Source of the DNA: CAZKYX01 sp964557125
GTDB lineage: Bacteria; Patescibacteriota; Microgenomatia; Levybacterales; GWA1-39-11
NCBI GenBank assembly: GCA_964557125.1
Contig: CAZKYX010000006.1
Span: 1-57,258 of the forward strand
Length of the DNA: 57,258 bases
Direction: 5' to 3'
The position numbers were made by a program, and so were the translations under genes. Of this stretch, positions 1 to 8,505 are shown in pieces; within the stretch, counting starts at the first letter, position 1; the number at the start of each line of letters is the position of its first letter. The notes under the pieces are model-generated. The model searched no databases. It was not told the origin of the DNA and saw only the letters and a program-made list of their open reading frames with translations.

Positions 1-139
1 TTCATTTCTATTGCTTCTCAACCTTGCTCGAAGAATATGTATTGTTTCAGTGCAACCCGCCTTGCCGTCGAGGCAGGTCGAGAACTTCTGATTAGTTACA
101 ACCGTGGTGGCATTTTCATGGGAAAAAACTAATTTCTCT

Positions 140-172
140 GTCATTGCGAGGAGTAACACGAGGAAGCAATCT
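140..172. repeat. Interspersed CATTGCGAG...GAAGCAATCT palindromic repeat
   Basis: The stretch begins gtcattgcgag and ends gaagcaatct, an interrupted dyad that abuts the 3' end of the secreted-protein gene at 173-628. Relatives of the same element lie inside rplA (22428-22454) and argS (32092-32118). Elements of this form are known as dispersed REP-like sequences in many bacteria; mobility here is inferred from the copies. Confidence 0.6.
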
Positions 173-628
173 TTAGAAAAATAGATTTTTTAGGAAGTCT
201 TTGAGTTTTTCAAAAAAGTTTTTTTGCTCATCCTGAGTCTCTCCTTGTTCATCTACGCCCTGTCGAAGGACTTTTTCAATTTCTTCAGCTGACTTTGTTC
301 CGTTTTCCATTTCCTCATCAGTATCATTCGATGTGCTTCCATTATTGTTAATATTTACTTTTGCTGTTCCGTCATCTGATTCTATATGAACACTTCCTCC
401 ATTTTCTGAATTGTATTCTTTAACTTCTCCATTTGTCTCGATTCTTACATGAGTTTTTGAATTGGAAGTAGTGGTCGAGTTACTCGTGGTGTTTACATTA
501 TTAGTAACGCTTACTGAAGTGTGAGAGCCTTCCCCATTTCCAGATACATTAACATTTGTTTCTGCAAATACACTTGGAGGAATTGAAAGAAAAAGAGTAA
601 ATAGAAGTAGAGAAGCTGCCTTTCCCAT
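173..628 (-). CDS. Secreted Asn/Ser/Thr-rich protein of unknown function
   Basis: 151 aa. Residues 1-22 form a typical signal peptide (short basic start, hydrophobic LLLFTLFLSI core, cleavage after VFA), so the protein is probably exported. The mature part starts with a region very rich in Asn, Ser, Thr and Val, roughly residues 24-105, which looks like low-complexity or beta-repeat surface sequence. An acidic segment (DTDEEMENG) follows, then an amphipathic helix ending FFEKLKDFLKNLFF that could lie on a membrane. No enzyme motif is visible. It is transcribed alone, leftward. The family is not recognised; export is the only supported statement. Confidence 0.7.
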   Translation of the reverse strand: MGKAASLLLFTLFLSIPPSVFAETNVNVSGNGEGSHTSVSVTNNVNTTSNSTTTSNSKTHVRIETNGEVKEYNSENGGSVHIESDDGTAKVNINNNGSTSNDTDEEMENGTKSAEEIEKVLRQGVDEQGETQDEQKNFFEKLKDFLKNLFF

Positions 629-741
629 GTGTATACAATAGCATAAATTGAGCTGGGGGTAAAGGGTAGTTCAATTAAATTTCTAATTAAGAATTTCTAA
701 TTTCTAATCAATTTCAAATGTATTAGGTGTTACAATAAATT

Positions 742-1014
742 GTGACTAAGACAAAAAACGCATTTAATACCGTAACTACTTTTTCAAAAACTCTTGCACT
801 TATTATGTTTATTGTCTTTCCATTTGCTGGTTTTTATTTGGGAATGCAGTATCAAAAAGGGCTAGATCGTCCTTTCATACAGCAAGACGCTAGCCCTAGC
901 AAAATAAAACCAAGTGAAAAAGCTTGCACGCTTGAGGCTAAGATGTGTGCTGACGGAAGTGCTGTTGGAAGAAGTGGACCAAATTGTGAATTTGAAAAAT
1001 GCCCAGGAGAATAG
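742..1014 (+). CDS. Membrane-anchored protein with cysteine-rich CPDGS-type module
   Basis: 90 aa, GTG start. One membrane segment (about residues 18-36) anchors a short extracytoplasmic tail. The last ~27 residues carry four cysteines in the pattern C-x6-C-x-DGS-x-V-x-R-x-GPNC-x-F-x2-CP, a small Kazal-like disulphide module that recurs in exported proteins of CPR bacteria. Function is unknown. The upstream hexamer ACAATA with only a few bases before GTG fits leaderless expression. The next gene, msrB, is on the same strand 99 bp away, so a joint extracytoplasmic or redox role is possible but unproven. Confidence 0.65.
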   Translation: MTKTKNAFNTVTTFSKTLALIMFIVFPFAGFYLGMQYQKGLDRPFIQQDASPSKIKPSEKACTLEAKMCADGSAVGRSGPNCEFEKCPGE

Positions 1015-1113
1015 CTTGAATATTGAATATAGATTTCTGATTTCAGAATCCTAGATACAAAATACTATATACTTAATACTTACTACTTGCTACATAATAC
1101 TAAATACTAATCT

Positions 1114-1497
1114 ATGAATATCTTGACTCCTGAAGAGGAAGAAATAATAAAATATAAAGGAACTGAGAGAGCATTTACTGGAGAGTACGATGACTTTTTT
1201 GTAGACGGGACTTTTATTTGTGGGCAGTGCAATGCGCCCCTCTTCTCTTCAAAGTCAAAATTCGAAGCCAATTGCGGATGGCCTGCATTTGACGAAAATT
1301 TTCCTGATGCTGTCAAAAGACTTGAAGATGAGGATGGACAGCGGACTGAAATTAGATGCGCAAATTGTGACGGACATTTGGGACATGTTTTTGAAGGAGA
1401 GGAAATGACTGAAAAAAATACCCGCCATTGTGTTAATTCACTTTCAATTCGTTTTATTCCATTGGATGATAAACTTCCCAAAGTTGAGCACGATTAA
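1114..1497 (+). CDS. msrB: Peptide methionine-R-sulfoxide reductase MsrB
   Basis: 127 aa, the normal length of a stand-alone MsrB. It reduces methionine-R-sulfoxide in proteins. Visible motifs are the two zinc-binding CxxC pairs (C36/C39 and C82/C85), the CGWPAF block (C54-F59), GHLGHVF (88-93) and the catalytic RHCVNS with Cys106. No signal peptide is seen, so it should be cytoplasmic. The gene stands alone between intergenic AT-rich repeats. Antisense frames over it are shadows. Assignment is secure because both the active site and the zinc site are complete. Confidence 0.95.
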   Translation: MNILTPEEEEIIKYKGTERAFTGEYDDFFVDGTFICGQCNAPLFSSKSKFEANCGWPAFDENFPDAVKRLEDEDGQRTEIRCANCDGHLGHVFEGEEMTEKNTRHCVNSLSIRFIPLDDKLPKVEHD

Positions 1498-1595
1498 AAA
1501 CTTAAGATTGATATTTGGAAGGATTTTCCTCTAAACTTAAAACGTATTCTGTTTTTCATATATAGTTACCATATACCGAATACAACTTACTGCTC

Positions 1596-3005
1596 ATGAA
1601 ATACATATTCATCACATTTTCAGGACTTGGTCTTCCTATAGCATATAAATTAATTCAAGAAGGGTGTGAGGTAAAAGTTGGAGTCATTGAGGATATAAAG
1701 GAATACTGCATGGAGGAAGAGGTCAAAACCGCTCATGAGAGTGATTTCGACAAGAAAAGAAGGCTTACTCAATTTCAAAATGTCATGCCAATTCAAGATG
1801 CTAATAAGATCATTGAATGGGCAATAAATCTCAAAAATCCTCATGAATATTTTTTCTTTTTTGATGAAAACAATTTGTATAGGTGGGCTGACAAAGTGCG
1901 TAATCTTGGATTTGAAGGGACCTTTCCCACGCGAGAAGACTATCTTTTTGAGGTTGACAGGAATATGGCAAAGGAGTTTGTTGCCAAGCACTACTCAAAA
2001 CTCTACACCCCTGAAGTGCATGAGTTTGAGAAGGTAGAAGATGCCTTTCCCTTTTTAGAAAAGACGCAAGACCTATGGGTATTAAAAGGGAAGCATGATA
2101 GTGCAAAGACTTTTGTTCCTGATATTCATGACCCGCAATTTGCGAATCAGCAGGTCATGGAAATGTTAAAAAATTATCCAGAGCATTATGAGCAATTGGG
2201 TTTTATTCTCGAAATTTTTATTCCAACAATAATAGAACTTACTCCTGAAAAGTTTTATTACGATGGGGTGCCTCTCGGTACTTCAATTGACTTTGAAAAT
2301 AAGTCATTTGGATCGGGTAACTTATCAATCCAGACGGGATGTGCTGAAGACTTGGTCTTTCCGACTTATATGGATGATAGGATAAATCAAATCTCATTTC
2401 CGCCCATAGTAGACGAAATGGCAAGAGCTCACAAAGGGTTATTTATTTGGGATGCTTCAATTTTAGTGAATAAGAAAGATGGCAAAATGTATTTTGGTGA
2501 ATTTTGTTCTAATAGATTTGGATACAATTCAGTGTTTTCAGAACTCGCACAAAGTAAATCCATTGATGATTTTTTTACAAAAATGGTGAGAAAAGAAAAC
2601 CCTTATACTATTGGAACGGTTGCTGCCTCAGTTAGGATTTTTAATATGAATAGAAATCCAGAGACAGAGCAGGTTGCAGAAAATATGGCTCTTAATTTTT
2701 TGCCAGAAATTGAAAAAGACCTCTGGCTTTGGGATGTGAAAAGAAGAGCGGATGGGCAGTTTTTGACAGTTGGAACAGATTGGAATTTAGCGGTTATGAC
2801 GGGAAGTGGGAAGTCAATTGAGGAGGCAGTGAATAGGTTATATAAAAACATAGAAGGGTTGGCATTTGTTGGTGGATACTTTAGAAGCAAGGATGATTAT
2901 TTGTCACTCGATTATCCAACATCAATTATTAATAGATTGAATTACGGAATGGAGAGAGGGCTTTACAGAATTCCTTTTAGTGTGAAAGTAGGCGACCTTG
3001 AATGA
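1596..3005 (+). CDS. ATP-grasp protein related to PurD (GARS), role unknown
   Basis: 469 aa. The N-terminus (KYIFITFSGLGLPIAYKLI) is a Rossmann-like pre-ATP-grasp fold. The middle has ATP-grasp features: the LWVLKGKHDSAKTFVP lysine strand around 165-180, an EIFIPTIIELT block, and FGEFCSNRFG, which resembles the metal-binding E-x-N region. The C-terminus (SIEEAVNRLYKNIEGLAFVGGYFR) resembles the PurD C-domain. No other purine-biosynthesis gene is nearby and the protein is diverged from true GARS, so it probably ligates another amine/carboxylate pair. It is transcribed alone. Family-level call only. Confidence 0.6.
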   Translation: MKYIFITFSGLGLPIAYKLIQEGCEVKVGVIEDIKEYCMEEEVKTAHESDFDKKRRLTQFQNVMPIQDANKIIEWAINLKNPHEYFFFFDENNLYRWADKVRNLGFEGTFPTREDYLFEVDRNMAKEFVAKHYSKLYTPEVHEFEKVEDAFPFLEKTQDLWVLKGKHDSAKTFVPDIHDPQFANQQVMEMLKNYPEHYEQLGFILEIFIPTIIELTPEKFYYDGVPLGTSIDFENKSFGSGNLSIQTGCAEDLVFPTYMDDRINQISFPPIVDEMARAHKGLFIWDASILVNKKDGKMYFGEFCSNRFGYNSVFSELAQSKSIDDFFTKMVRKENPYTIGTVAASVRIFNMNRNPETEQVAENMALNFLPEIEKDLWLWDVKRRADGQFLTVGTDWNLAVMTGSGKSIEEAVNRLYKNIEGLAFVGGYFRSKDDYLSLDYPTSIINRLNYGMERGLYRIPFSVKVGDLE

Positions 3006-3006
3006 G

Positions 3007-3110
3007 TAATAATTTTTAATTTTTAATTTTAAATCAAATGTAAATATTTAAATTTTTTAATTTTAAAAATTGATTAAAAATTTTTAATTCGAATTTAAAA
3101 TTTATATAAA
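3007..3110. repeat. AT-rich intergenic simple repeats
   Basis: About 100 bp made almost only of variants of taatttttaa, aattttaaa and aattcgaattt. The same style occurs at 680-735, 1018-1100, 16730-16775 and 23690-23750. Such tracts separate many genes in Microgenomates-like genomes. A related motif has ended up inside argS (31860-31940). Confidence 0.5.
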
Positions 3111-3113
3111 GCT

Positions 3114-3593
3114 ATGAAGAGTCGGTTGTTGGATTTAAAAAATTTGAAGTTTGAAGTGCGTGACATCATGCGATATAACGATGTAGGGGACTATTTTGAT
3201 AACACCATTGTGGCCTACGACTTTAAAGACGACGTGGTGACTAATGCCATTTTTCTTCATGAATTTATTGAGTATACGCTTATAAAATCAGCAGGTATTG
3301 AGCCAGAACTCATTGATAAATTTGATACTGATAAAAGTGCTCCTGCAAAGCATCCTGAAGAATTTATTCTGTATGGAAAATTTCATGATTTGGCAAACAC
3401 GGTTGAAAGACAATTTATTGAAAATCTAGGACTTAATTGGGAAGAGCACGACAAGGTGATTAACACTGCCAAGGTAAATATTGCTGTACAGGAAATTTCT
3501 GATGAGCTTCATAAAGAAAACCCAGACGAAAAAATTATTGAAGAAGCAACTGAGGACGTAAAAGACGAGGTGAGGGATAGTCTTACTGAATAA
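3114..3593 (+). CDS. Hypothetical protein with HEFIEY metal-site-like motif
   Basis: 159 aa, cytoplasmic. The centre reads FLHEFIEYTLIKSAGIEPE, followed by a KHPEEF-FHDLANTVER block. This arrangement (HE-[FL]-[IV]-E, then a second His-containing helix) resembles a family of small phage and prophage proteins with an HELIE motif that may bind metal; the resemblance is from memory and not searched. The C-terminal ~30 residues are acidic and probably disordered. It sits between the ATP-grasp gene and another short unknown gene, all rightward. No enzymatic claim can be made. Confidence 0.6.
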   Translation: MKSRLLDLKNLKFEVRDIMRYNDVGDYFDNTIVAYDFKDDVVTNAIFLHEFIEYTLIKSAGIEPELIDKFDTDKSAPAKHPEEFILYGKFHDLANTVERQFIENLGLNWEEHDKVINTAKVNIAVQEISDELHKENPDEKIIEEATEDVKDEVRDSLTE

Positions 3594-3634
3594 CTTCTTG
3601 TTTTCATTTTCTTCTTGTACTATTATTAGTTCCA

Positions 3635-3979
3635 ATGAAATTAGAATTGCTTCCCGATGGAAGAATGGTCGAGGCAGGGTATGGGAGCTTAAAGCAACGC
3701 CAAAGAGTTTCGGATATTTTGTGCGGCGAATGTGCCTTTTCTAAATTAACCTGTGGCAATACAATTAATCGCGAAGTAAGAGTGAAAATGACGCCAGAAG
3801 ATAGCAGTGAAGATGAAATTCTAGAAATGAGACTAAGAAGAAAGCGCTCTGCAGAAAGAATTTATACCTCAACTGGATATAAGTTGGTAGATGGAGTGCA
3901 AGAGCAAATTTACAAGACAGAAGAAGATGTTCCGAATGCACTGCGCTGCGGATGGTTTCTCCCCCCAAAAAAACACTAG
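3635..3979 (+). CDS. Small cysteine-containing hypothetical protein
   Basis: 114 aa. Cysteines at LCGEC and LTCGN, and one near the C-terminus (ALRCGWFLPP), could bind a metal or Fe-S cluster. The centre is acidic then very basic (EMRLRRKRSAERIY). No known family is recognised. A TACTAT/TATTAT hexamer lies 9-12 bp before ATG with no Shine-Dalgarno, consistent with leaderless transcription. It ends just before the promoter of the 939-residue membrane protein. Confidence 0.55.
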   Translation: MKLELLPDGRMVEAGYGSLKQRQRVSDILCGECAFSKLTCGNTINREVRVKMTPEDSSEDEILEMRLRRKRSAERIYTSTGYKLVDGVQEQIYKTEEDVPNALRCGWFLPPKKH

Positions 3980-4003
3980 ATTACTACTATAGGTGATAAA
4001 TGC

Positions 4004-4009
4004 TATAAT
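4004..4009 (+). promoter_or_regulatory. -10 element TATAAT for the 939-aa protein gene
   Basis: A perfect TATAAT lies 22 bp before the ATG at 4032, leaving room for a leader of about 15 nt. The usual extended TG is present (tgcTATAAT). Confidence 0.55.
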
Positions 4010-4031
4010 GCGAGGTCGTATTTAGACTTTT

Positions 4032-6851
4032 ATGAAAGAACAACAGCCCATGGAATCGGTGGAACAAGATATGTATTGTTCAGATATTGTAGATTTACAC
4101 TCTGCAAGTGCTAAGCTTGCAGTACACGGTGTGGCAGGCGGAGCACTTTTGGGTATAAGTGGTGCTATGCTTTATCTTGATGGAAGAGGAAAAGACTTGC
4201 CTATTGAAGCTGCATACTATAATGCACTATTGTTTGGTGTTGCTAGCTTAAGACTTCTTGGGACTGGGGCAAATGCATTAATTGCTTCCAGTGGGAAGGA
4301 GTATTGCAGAAAAGCCAATATATCAAGTTCTGAGTTGGGGTATAACGCAGCAACACTTCAGTACAGGGGTAAAAAAGACTTTTCTTTGGAGGGGTTAGAA
4401 ATGCAGAAAGGTGACTCTTTTTTGTATGTCACTCTTCCTGAGGTTACTGTAAAAGGAGCAAAAAGTAAGACACATGAAAACTCTATTAAGTCATCATTTT
4501 ATAACGCTTCACTATATGATATTCAGAAAAAACTAGAAGCGAGGGGGATATATCAACATGCGATTTGCATAGAGGGATATTCTGCAGCAAATTTATCTCA
4601 TGCAAAAACAGAGAATTGTAGTACTGCAATGCCAGCAGACTTGCTAGCTGACAAAGATATCGTTATTCCAAATAATGCAGCTGACGTACTCGTCATGACT
4701 CCAGAGGAATTTCGGGAATTGGCAATGATTCCCGCAGAGCTTTTCTCAAAGGCAATTGAGGGGGTTGGAAGTGCGGTTATAAATGAGCTTGTGCAATTGG
4801 CGAGTATATCGCCAAAAGAAGACTATGACAAAATTACCGATTTGCTTGATGTGCATCTGAGTCAGATGTTGCAAAAAGAAGCTGAGCTGCATTTTAATGG
4901 AGCACACATAAAGTTATCAAAGGAAGAACCATTTTATACACCTTTGAAAAAAAGAATAGAAAGACGACTTGAAATCAGAGAATTTGGAGGAGTTGACTTT
5001 ATCCAGCTTACATCAACAGATGGAGCAATCGAGTTAATGCCTCTTGAAAGGGCACTGCAGGTTGAAAATCTTTCTCAAAACGAAATGGTTGAGGAAGATT
5101 CTCAATTTAAGAAGGCAAGAGGCGTGTATGTTTTGCAGGAATTGCTTTTAGAATTTTCGCTTGATGAATTACTCAATGACCCCTACAGGCATCCTTACGA
5201 ATTTATTAAAAAATACCAAGATGCCAATATAGAATTATTAATTCATACAAAAAACAATAGCTTGCTTGAAGAAGAACTGATGGATAAAGGTAAAACAAAA
5301 CAACACAAGTGGTCAAGATTTCCAGGCAATATTAGACATCCATTAGCGACAATGGGACTAGCAGGAGCTTCTTTGGGTGGTCTTGCGCTTCTTGCAACGG
5401 CTGCGCAATATCTTCCAGAAGCAACTGGTGATTCAAAATTGGTAGGTAAATCCTTATTTGAAAAGGCAGGTTTTAATTTTGCCGGCAAGCCTGGTGGAAG
5501 CGATGATATACGATGGAGAGTAGAGGGATACGGAGGAATGAGTACAAATGGATATTATGTTGTTGCGACAACGAATGAATTGTTGGGTGATGGGTGGTAT
5601 CAATCGTATTTTGGCAATGACAAGGTAACACTGGAAATACCAACTGAAATTGAAAACGGAGCATATATAAAGATTGAGTCATACCAAGAAAATAGTGCAG
5701 CTGTTTCAATACCGGTTAAAAATGATAGTAGACTTGGTGCTATAAAGATTGAAGATAGGCAGGGAAATAATTTGCTCAATAGTGTAATTTACAATATTGA
5801 TGGAACCTATTCTGCGGTGTTGGAACATAGTGCATTGAGTGAAAAATTTCATATCGAGGCATATTTGGTGCCTTCAGTTGAGAAAATTCCTCATGCAGCA
5901 ATAAAAATAGAGCCGCTTGATCAAAGGCTGCTGAGTAGTGAAGCGCTCGAATATATTCAAGAATCTCAATTGAAACAAGGATATTCAACACTTCCACAAG
6001 TAATAGCGTCTGACTATATCTATAATGTAATGCCTGAGATAAATAATACACTTGGTAGAGATGGTTTTAGGAAGGGATTTAGTAGAGAGAAAGTTGCTAA
6101 TCTCATACTTGAGTCAAATGAGTGCAATTGTAATACGTGCAATACACTTATGGTTCTTTTAAGTTCTGTTGATGATGATGCTATAACGCTAAATTTAGCG
6201 TCTGGCTATCTTCACGGAGTTGCAAATTCGGCAACTGGAAATGGGAGTTTTTTGACGGCTCATTCTTTGCATGCATTTGGCATTGACGATAAAGGGGTTG
6301 TCTATGATGCAACAGGAAGCAAAGGGGTATCAAGAGATAATACTACACAGAAATTTTTGAAGGATAATTCAGAAGATGAAAAATTAGAAAGCGGTTGGAT
6401 TTTAAAGCAGAGCAGCTTTAATACAGAGTTTAAGGAAGCACCTATTTCAAAAAAAGATTTGCTTTTGGGAGCAGGTGCGCTTATCGGTCTTGGTGTTGGT
6501 ACCTTTGCAGGTAGAAAAGGATACAAATATCTACGAAGAACTATAACAGAAGAAAATATTAATAAGCTTGGGGAGAAGGTTCTCTTATCATTTTACACAG
6601 ATGAAGAGTTAAAAAAGGCACACTCATTTTTTACGGGACTATCATGGAGTAGAAATGGAATTGCTTTAAGCACCCAACAAGAACTTGATAAGGAGGGTGC
6701 TGAAATACTACATCACATGCAAACGACTATTAATGAAAGCAGGGTGAATGATTATTTAGATAATCCTTCAAAGTACGACAAGTCTTTATCCGGTGGAGAA
6801 ACAGCTAAAATGAGATTTTTGGCGCGCTATTTAATAAGAAGAATCTATTAA
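4032..6851 (+). CDS. Large membrane protein with transglutaminase-like domain
   Basis: 939 aa. Predicted membrane segments lie near residues 30-48, 60-85, 437-460 and 810-830. Between the last two is an extracytoplasmic-looking region ending in a transglutaminase/NlpC-style core: a Cys cluster (C698, C700, C703), LASGYLHG, then SLHAFG with His747 and VVYDAT with Asp759, in the order and spacing of the Cys-His-Asp triad of transglutaminase-like proteins. About 240 residues upstream (470-690) look beta-rich. The likely role is proteolysis or cross-linking at the cell surface, but the substrate is unknown. The DCL-type short linear ends are basic. It ends 4 bp inside the convergent small gene at 6848-7048. 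Confidence 0.65.
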   Translation: MKEQQPMESVEQDMYCSDIVDLHSASAKLAVHGVAGGALLGISGAMLYLDGRGKDLPIEAAYYNALLFGVASLRLLGTGANALIASSGKEYCRKANISSSELGYNAATLQYRGKKDFSLEGLEMQKGDSFLYVTLPEVTVKGAKSKTHENSIKSSFYNASLYDIQKKLEARGIYQHAICIEGYSAANLSHAKTENCSTAMPADLLADKDIVIPNNAADVLVMTPEEFRELAMIPAELFSKAIEGVGSAVINELVQLASISPKEDYDKITDLLDVHLSQMLQKEAELHFNGAHIKLSKEEPFYTPLKKRIERRLEIREFGGVDFIQLTSTDGAIELMPLERALQVENLSQNEMVEEDSQFKKARGVYVLQELLLEFSLDELLNDPYRHPYEFIKKYQDANIELLIHTKNNSLLEEELMDKGKTKQHKWSRFPGNIRHPLATMGLAGASLGGLALLATAAQYLPEATGDSKLVGKSLFEKAGFNFAGKPGGSDDIRWRVEGYGGMSTNGYYVVATTNELLGDGWYQSYFGNDKVTLEIPTEIENGAYIKIESYQENSAAVSIPVKNDSRLGAIKIEDRQGNNLLNSVIYNIDGTYSAVLEHSALSEKFHIEAYLVPSVEKIPHAAIKIEPLDQRLLSSEALEYIQESQLKQGYSTLPQVIASDYIYNVMPEINNTLGRDGFRKGFSREKVANLILESNECNCNTCNTLMVLLSSVDDDAITLNLASGYLHGVANSATGNGSFLTAHSLHAFGIDDKGVVYDATGSKGVSRDNTTQKFLKDNSEDEKLESGWILKQSSFNTEFKEAPISKKDLLLGAGALIGLGVGTFAGRKGYKYLRRTITEENINKLGEKVLLSFYTDEELKKAHSFFTGLSWSRNGIALSTQQELDKEGAEILHHMQTTINESRVNDYLDNPSKYDKSLSGGETAKMRFLARYLIRRIY

Positions 6852-7048
6852 ATTTCGGCTCGATAATCAGTATTCCAGATATCCTCATCAGAGAGAAAAT
6901 TCTTAAATTCTTTATGAGAGCCACAATTTCCACAATGACCTGTTGAAATGGGTCCTGCAACTTCTTCAATTCTCCAACGATGTGCATGAGATATGCGTGT
7001 TGGGTTTTGAGTTTCTGCGCGGTCTTGTGAATGATTTCGTCTTTCCAT
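6848..7048 (-). CDS. Small zinc-ribbon-like protein (HRWRIE...GPISTG-C-x2-C)
   Basis: 66 aa. The core HRWRIEEVAGPISTGHCGNCGSHKEF matches, from memory, a short family seen in Actinobacteria, Chloroflexi and CPR whose members read HxWxIE-x-PNGPTS-x-G-x-C-x2-CG-x-E-x-EF. One CxxC is visible, so metal binding would need other ligands (His residues) or a dimer. Function is unknown. It overlaps the end of the membrane-protein gene by 4 bp tail-to-tail. Confidence 0.65.
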   Translation of the reverse strand: MERRNHSQDRAETQNPTRISHAHRWRIEEVAGPISTGHCGNCGSHKEFKNFLSDEDIWNTDYRAEI

Positions 7049-7095
7049 ATTTGCGAACTTATTGTATATGAAAAAATTAAAAAAAGGTAGGTAGT

Positions 7096-7719
7096 TTATG
7101 TTGATCTTTTTAGAAAAGGAAAAAGTCTATTTCCAAATGGTTGTTTTGCCACCTCTTTTGTAGAGGAAATGGGAAATCCAATTCTCAAGATTTCAAGAGA
7201 TGTAACCTTCTCGAGTCTAAAAGTATAACCTTCGGGCTTTGAATGCATTATTTTAAGATGTTTTGCCTTCCCGATATCATAGCGAAGACTCATTGCAGCT
7301 TCACTTGTTTCAAATCTGAGAAGTTTTTCATCTACAAGCTCAAAAAGGTGAAGATATCGAATAGTATCTTTGGCTTCTTGATTATTAAACTTGCTCCAGA
7401 TACCATAGAAAACTGCTTCGTGCTTTATTTTATCGTGTTCGTCCATAACCTCTTTTTTCATTTTTACCATTGAGCCTTCATAAAGATCGCTTATCAAATA
7501 AGCATCTCCAAATCCAAATTTTCGAATCGGATTTATTATTTCAGTGGCGAGATGATTTAAAACATCGCGGTGATGCTTATCTTTATTAAGATTTACATTT
7601 TTCCATTCTTCTGCGGGAAAAACTTCACAAAAATTTGGATTTTTAAGACATCCATCTCGCACTGTGTGTCCATCAATGTTGTTTTGCGAGGGTTGTTCCG
7701 GCTGATACTTTTCTGTCAT
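7096..7719 (-). CDS. Hypothetical protein
   Basis: 207 aa from the ATG at 7719. That start is preferred over one 24 nt upstream because a perfect TATAAT sits at 7726-7731, 6 nt before it, the leaderless arrangement seen for many genes here. The sequence is mixed charged with a helical centre (RDVLNHLATEIINPIRKFGFGDAYLISDLYEGSMV) and no membrane segment or signal peptide. No family is recognised. It is divergent from rnhB, and their promoters share about 50 bp. Confidence 0.6.
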   Translation of the reverse strand: MTEKYQPEQPSQNNIDGHTVRDGCLKNPNFCEVFPAEEWKNVNLNKDKHHRDVLNHLATEIINPIRKFGFGDAYLISDLYEGSMVKMKKEVMDEHDKIKHEAVFYGIWSKFNNQEAKDTIRYLHLFELVDEKLLRFETSEAAMSLRYDIGKAKHLKIMHSKPEGYTFRLEKVTSLEILRIGFPISSTKEVAKQPFGNRLFPFLKRST

Positions 7720-7776
7720 GAGGCAATTATACATCTTCTTCAAGCTTTATTTTATAGTTTAAGGTATATTATTTAA

Positions 7777-8460
7777 GTGCTAGCAAACCGCAAGTTTCCG
7801 AATTTTTCATACGAACGCATATATTGGCGGAAGGGGTATTCAGTGATTGGAATTGACGAAGTGGGTAGGGGAGCATTTGCGGGTCCAGTTGGCGTAGGAG
7901 GAGTTGTTTTCCCTAATACATTGAACTTGAAAGAAAAGGATTACCTGTTATCTCTTGGTATCAATGACAGTAAAAAATTATCTCCAAAGAAAAGAAATGA
8001 ACTTTATGAAATTTTAAAGCAACTGTGTGTTTATAAAGTAGTATTTATTGATGTGTCTACTATTAATGAGATTGGTATCGGAAAAGCTACCTTTTTGGGC
8101 ATGAGAGAAGTGGCTATGAGTCTGATTTCTTCAGTGAATGGATCCCGAAACGAGTTCGGGATGACAAAGGGAGAGATGTACTTGCTGGTTGATGGGTTTG
8201 AAATTCCAGACATGAAAGTAGGCCAAAAAGGCATTGTGAGAGGAGATTCTTTAAGTATTTCAATTGCAGCTGCTTCAATTATTGCAAAAGTTGAGAGAGA
8301 TAGGCTGATGTGCGAGCTTGCGAAGGAATATCCTCTGTATGGTTTTGAAAAGCATAAAGGATATGGAACACTCATTCACAGGAATAGTATTTCTCTATTA
8401 GGAACGACAAAGCATCACAGACTTGATTTCTGTAAAAATACCAAAACTTTCCAAGTGTGA
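7777..8460 (+). CDS. rnhB: Ribonuclease HII
   Basis: 227 aa, GTG start with TATATT 6 nt upstream. RNase HII cuts RNA in RNA-DNA hybrids and removes misincorporated ribonucleotides. Motifs: IDEVGRGAFAGPV with catalytic D27/E28, the DSKKLS block, LLVDGFE, and GDSLSISIAAASIIAKVERD, followed by HKGYGT. Length is normal. Residues ~122-130 (NGSRNEFGM) are encoded by a REP-like palindrome inserted in frame at 8140-8165, between conserved blocks, which suggests that the loop tolerates it. Cytoplasmic. Confidence 0.93.
   Translation: MLANRKFPNFSYERIYWRKGYSVIGIDEVGRGAFAGPVGVGGVVFPNTLNLKEKDYLLSLGINDSKKLSPKKRNELYEILKQLCVYKVVFIDVSTINEIGIGKATFLGMREVAMSLISSVNGSRNEFGMTKGEMYLLVDGFEIPDMKVGQKGIVRGDSLSISIAAASIIAKVERDRLMCELAKEYPLYGFEKHKGYGTLIHRNSISLLGTTKHHRLDFCKNTKTFQV
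8140..8165. repeat. REP-like palindrome inserted inside rnhB
   Basis: The arms atcccgaa and ttcgggat surround acgag and end in gac. The same cccgaa...ttcgggatgac frame, with a longer centre, lies at 28498-28557 between islands D and E. Here it is translated in frame without a stop. Confidence 0.7.
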
Positions 8461-8505
8461 AACAATTTGTAGTTTAATACTAACTTTAGTAAAATATATC
8501 TCATC

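Noticed and set aside
1107..1481. Minus-strand frame over msrB
   Set aside because: Shadow of msrB, whose active-site motifs are intact on the plus strand.
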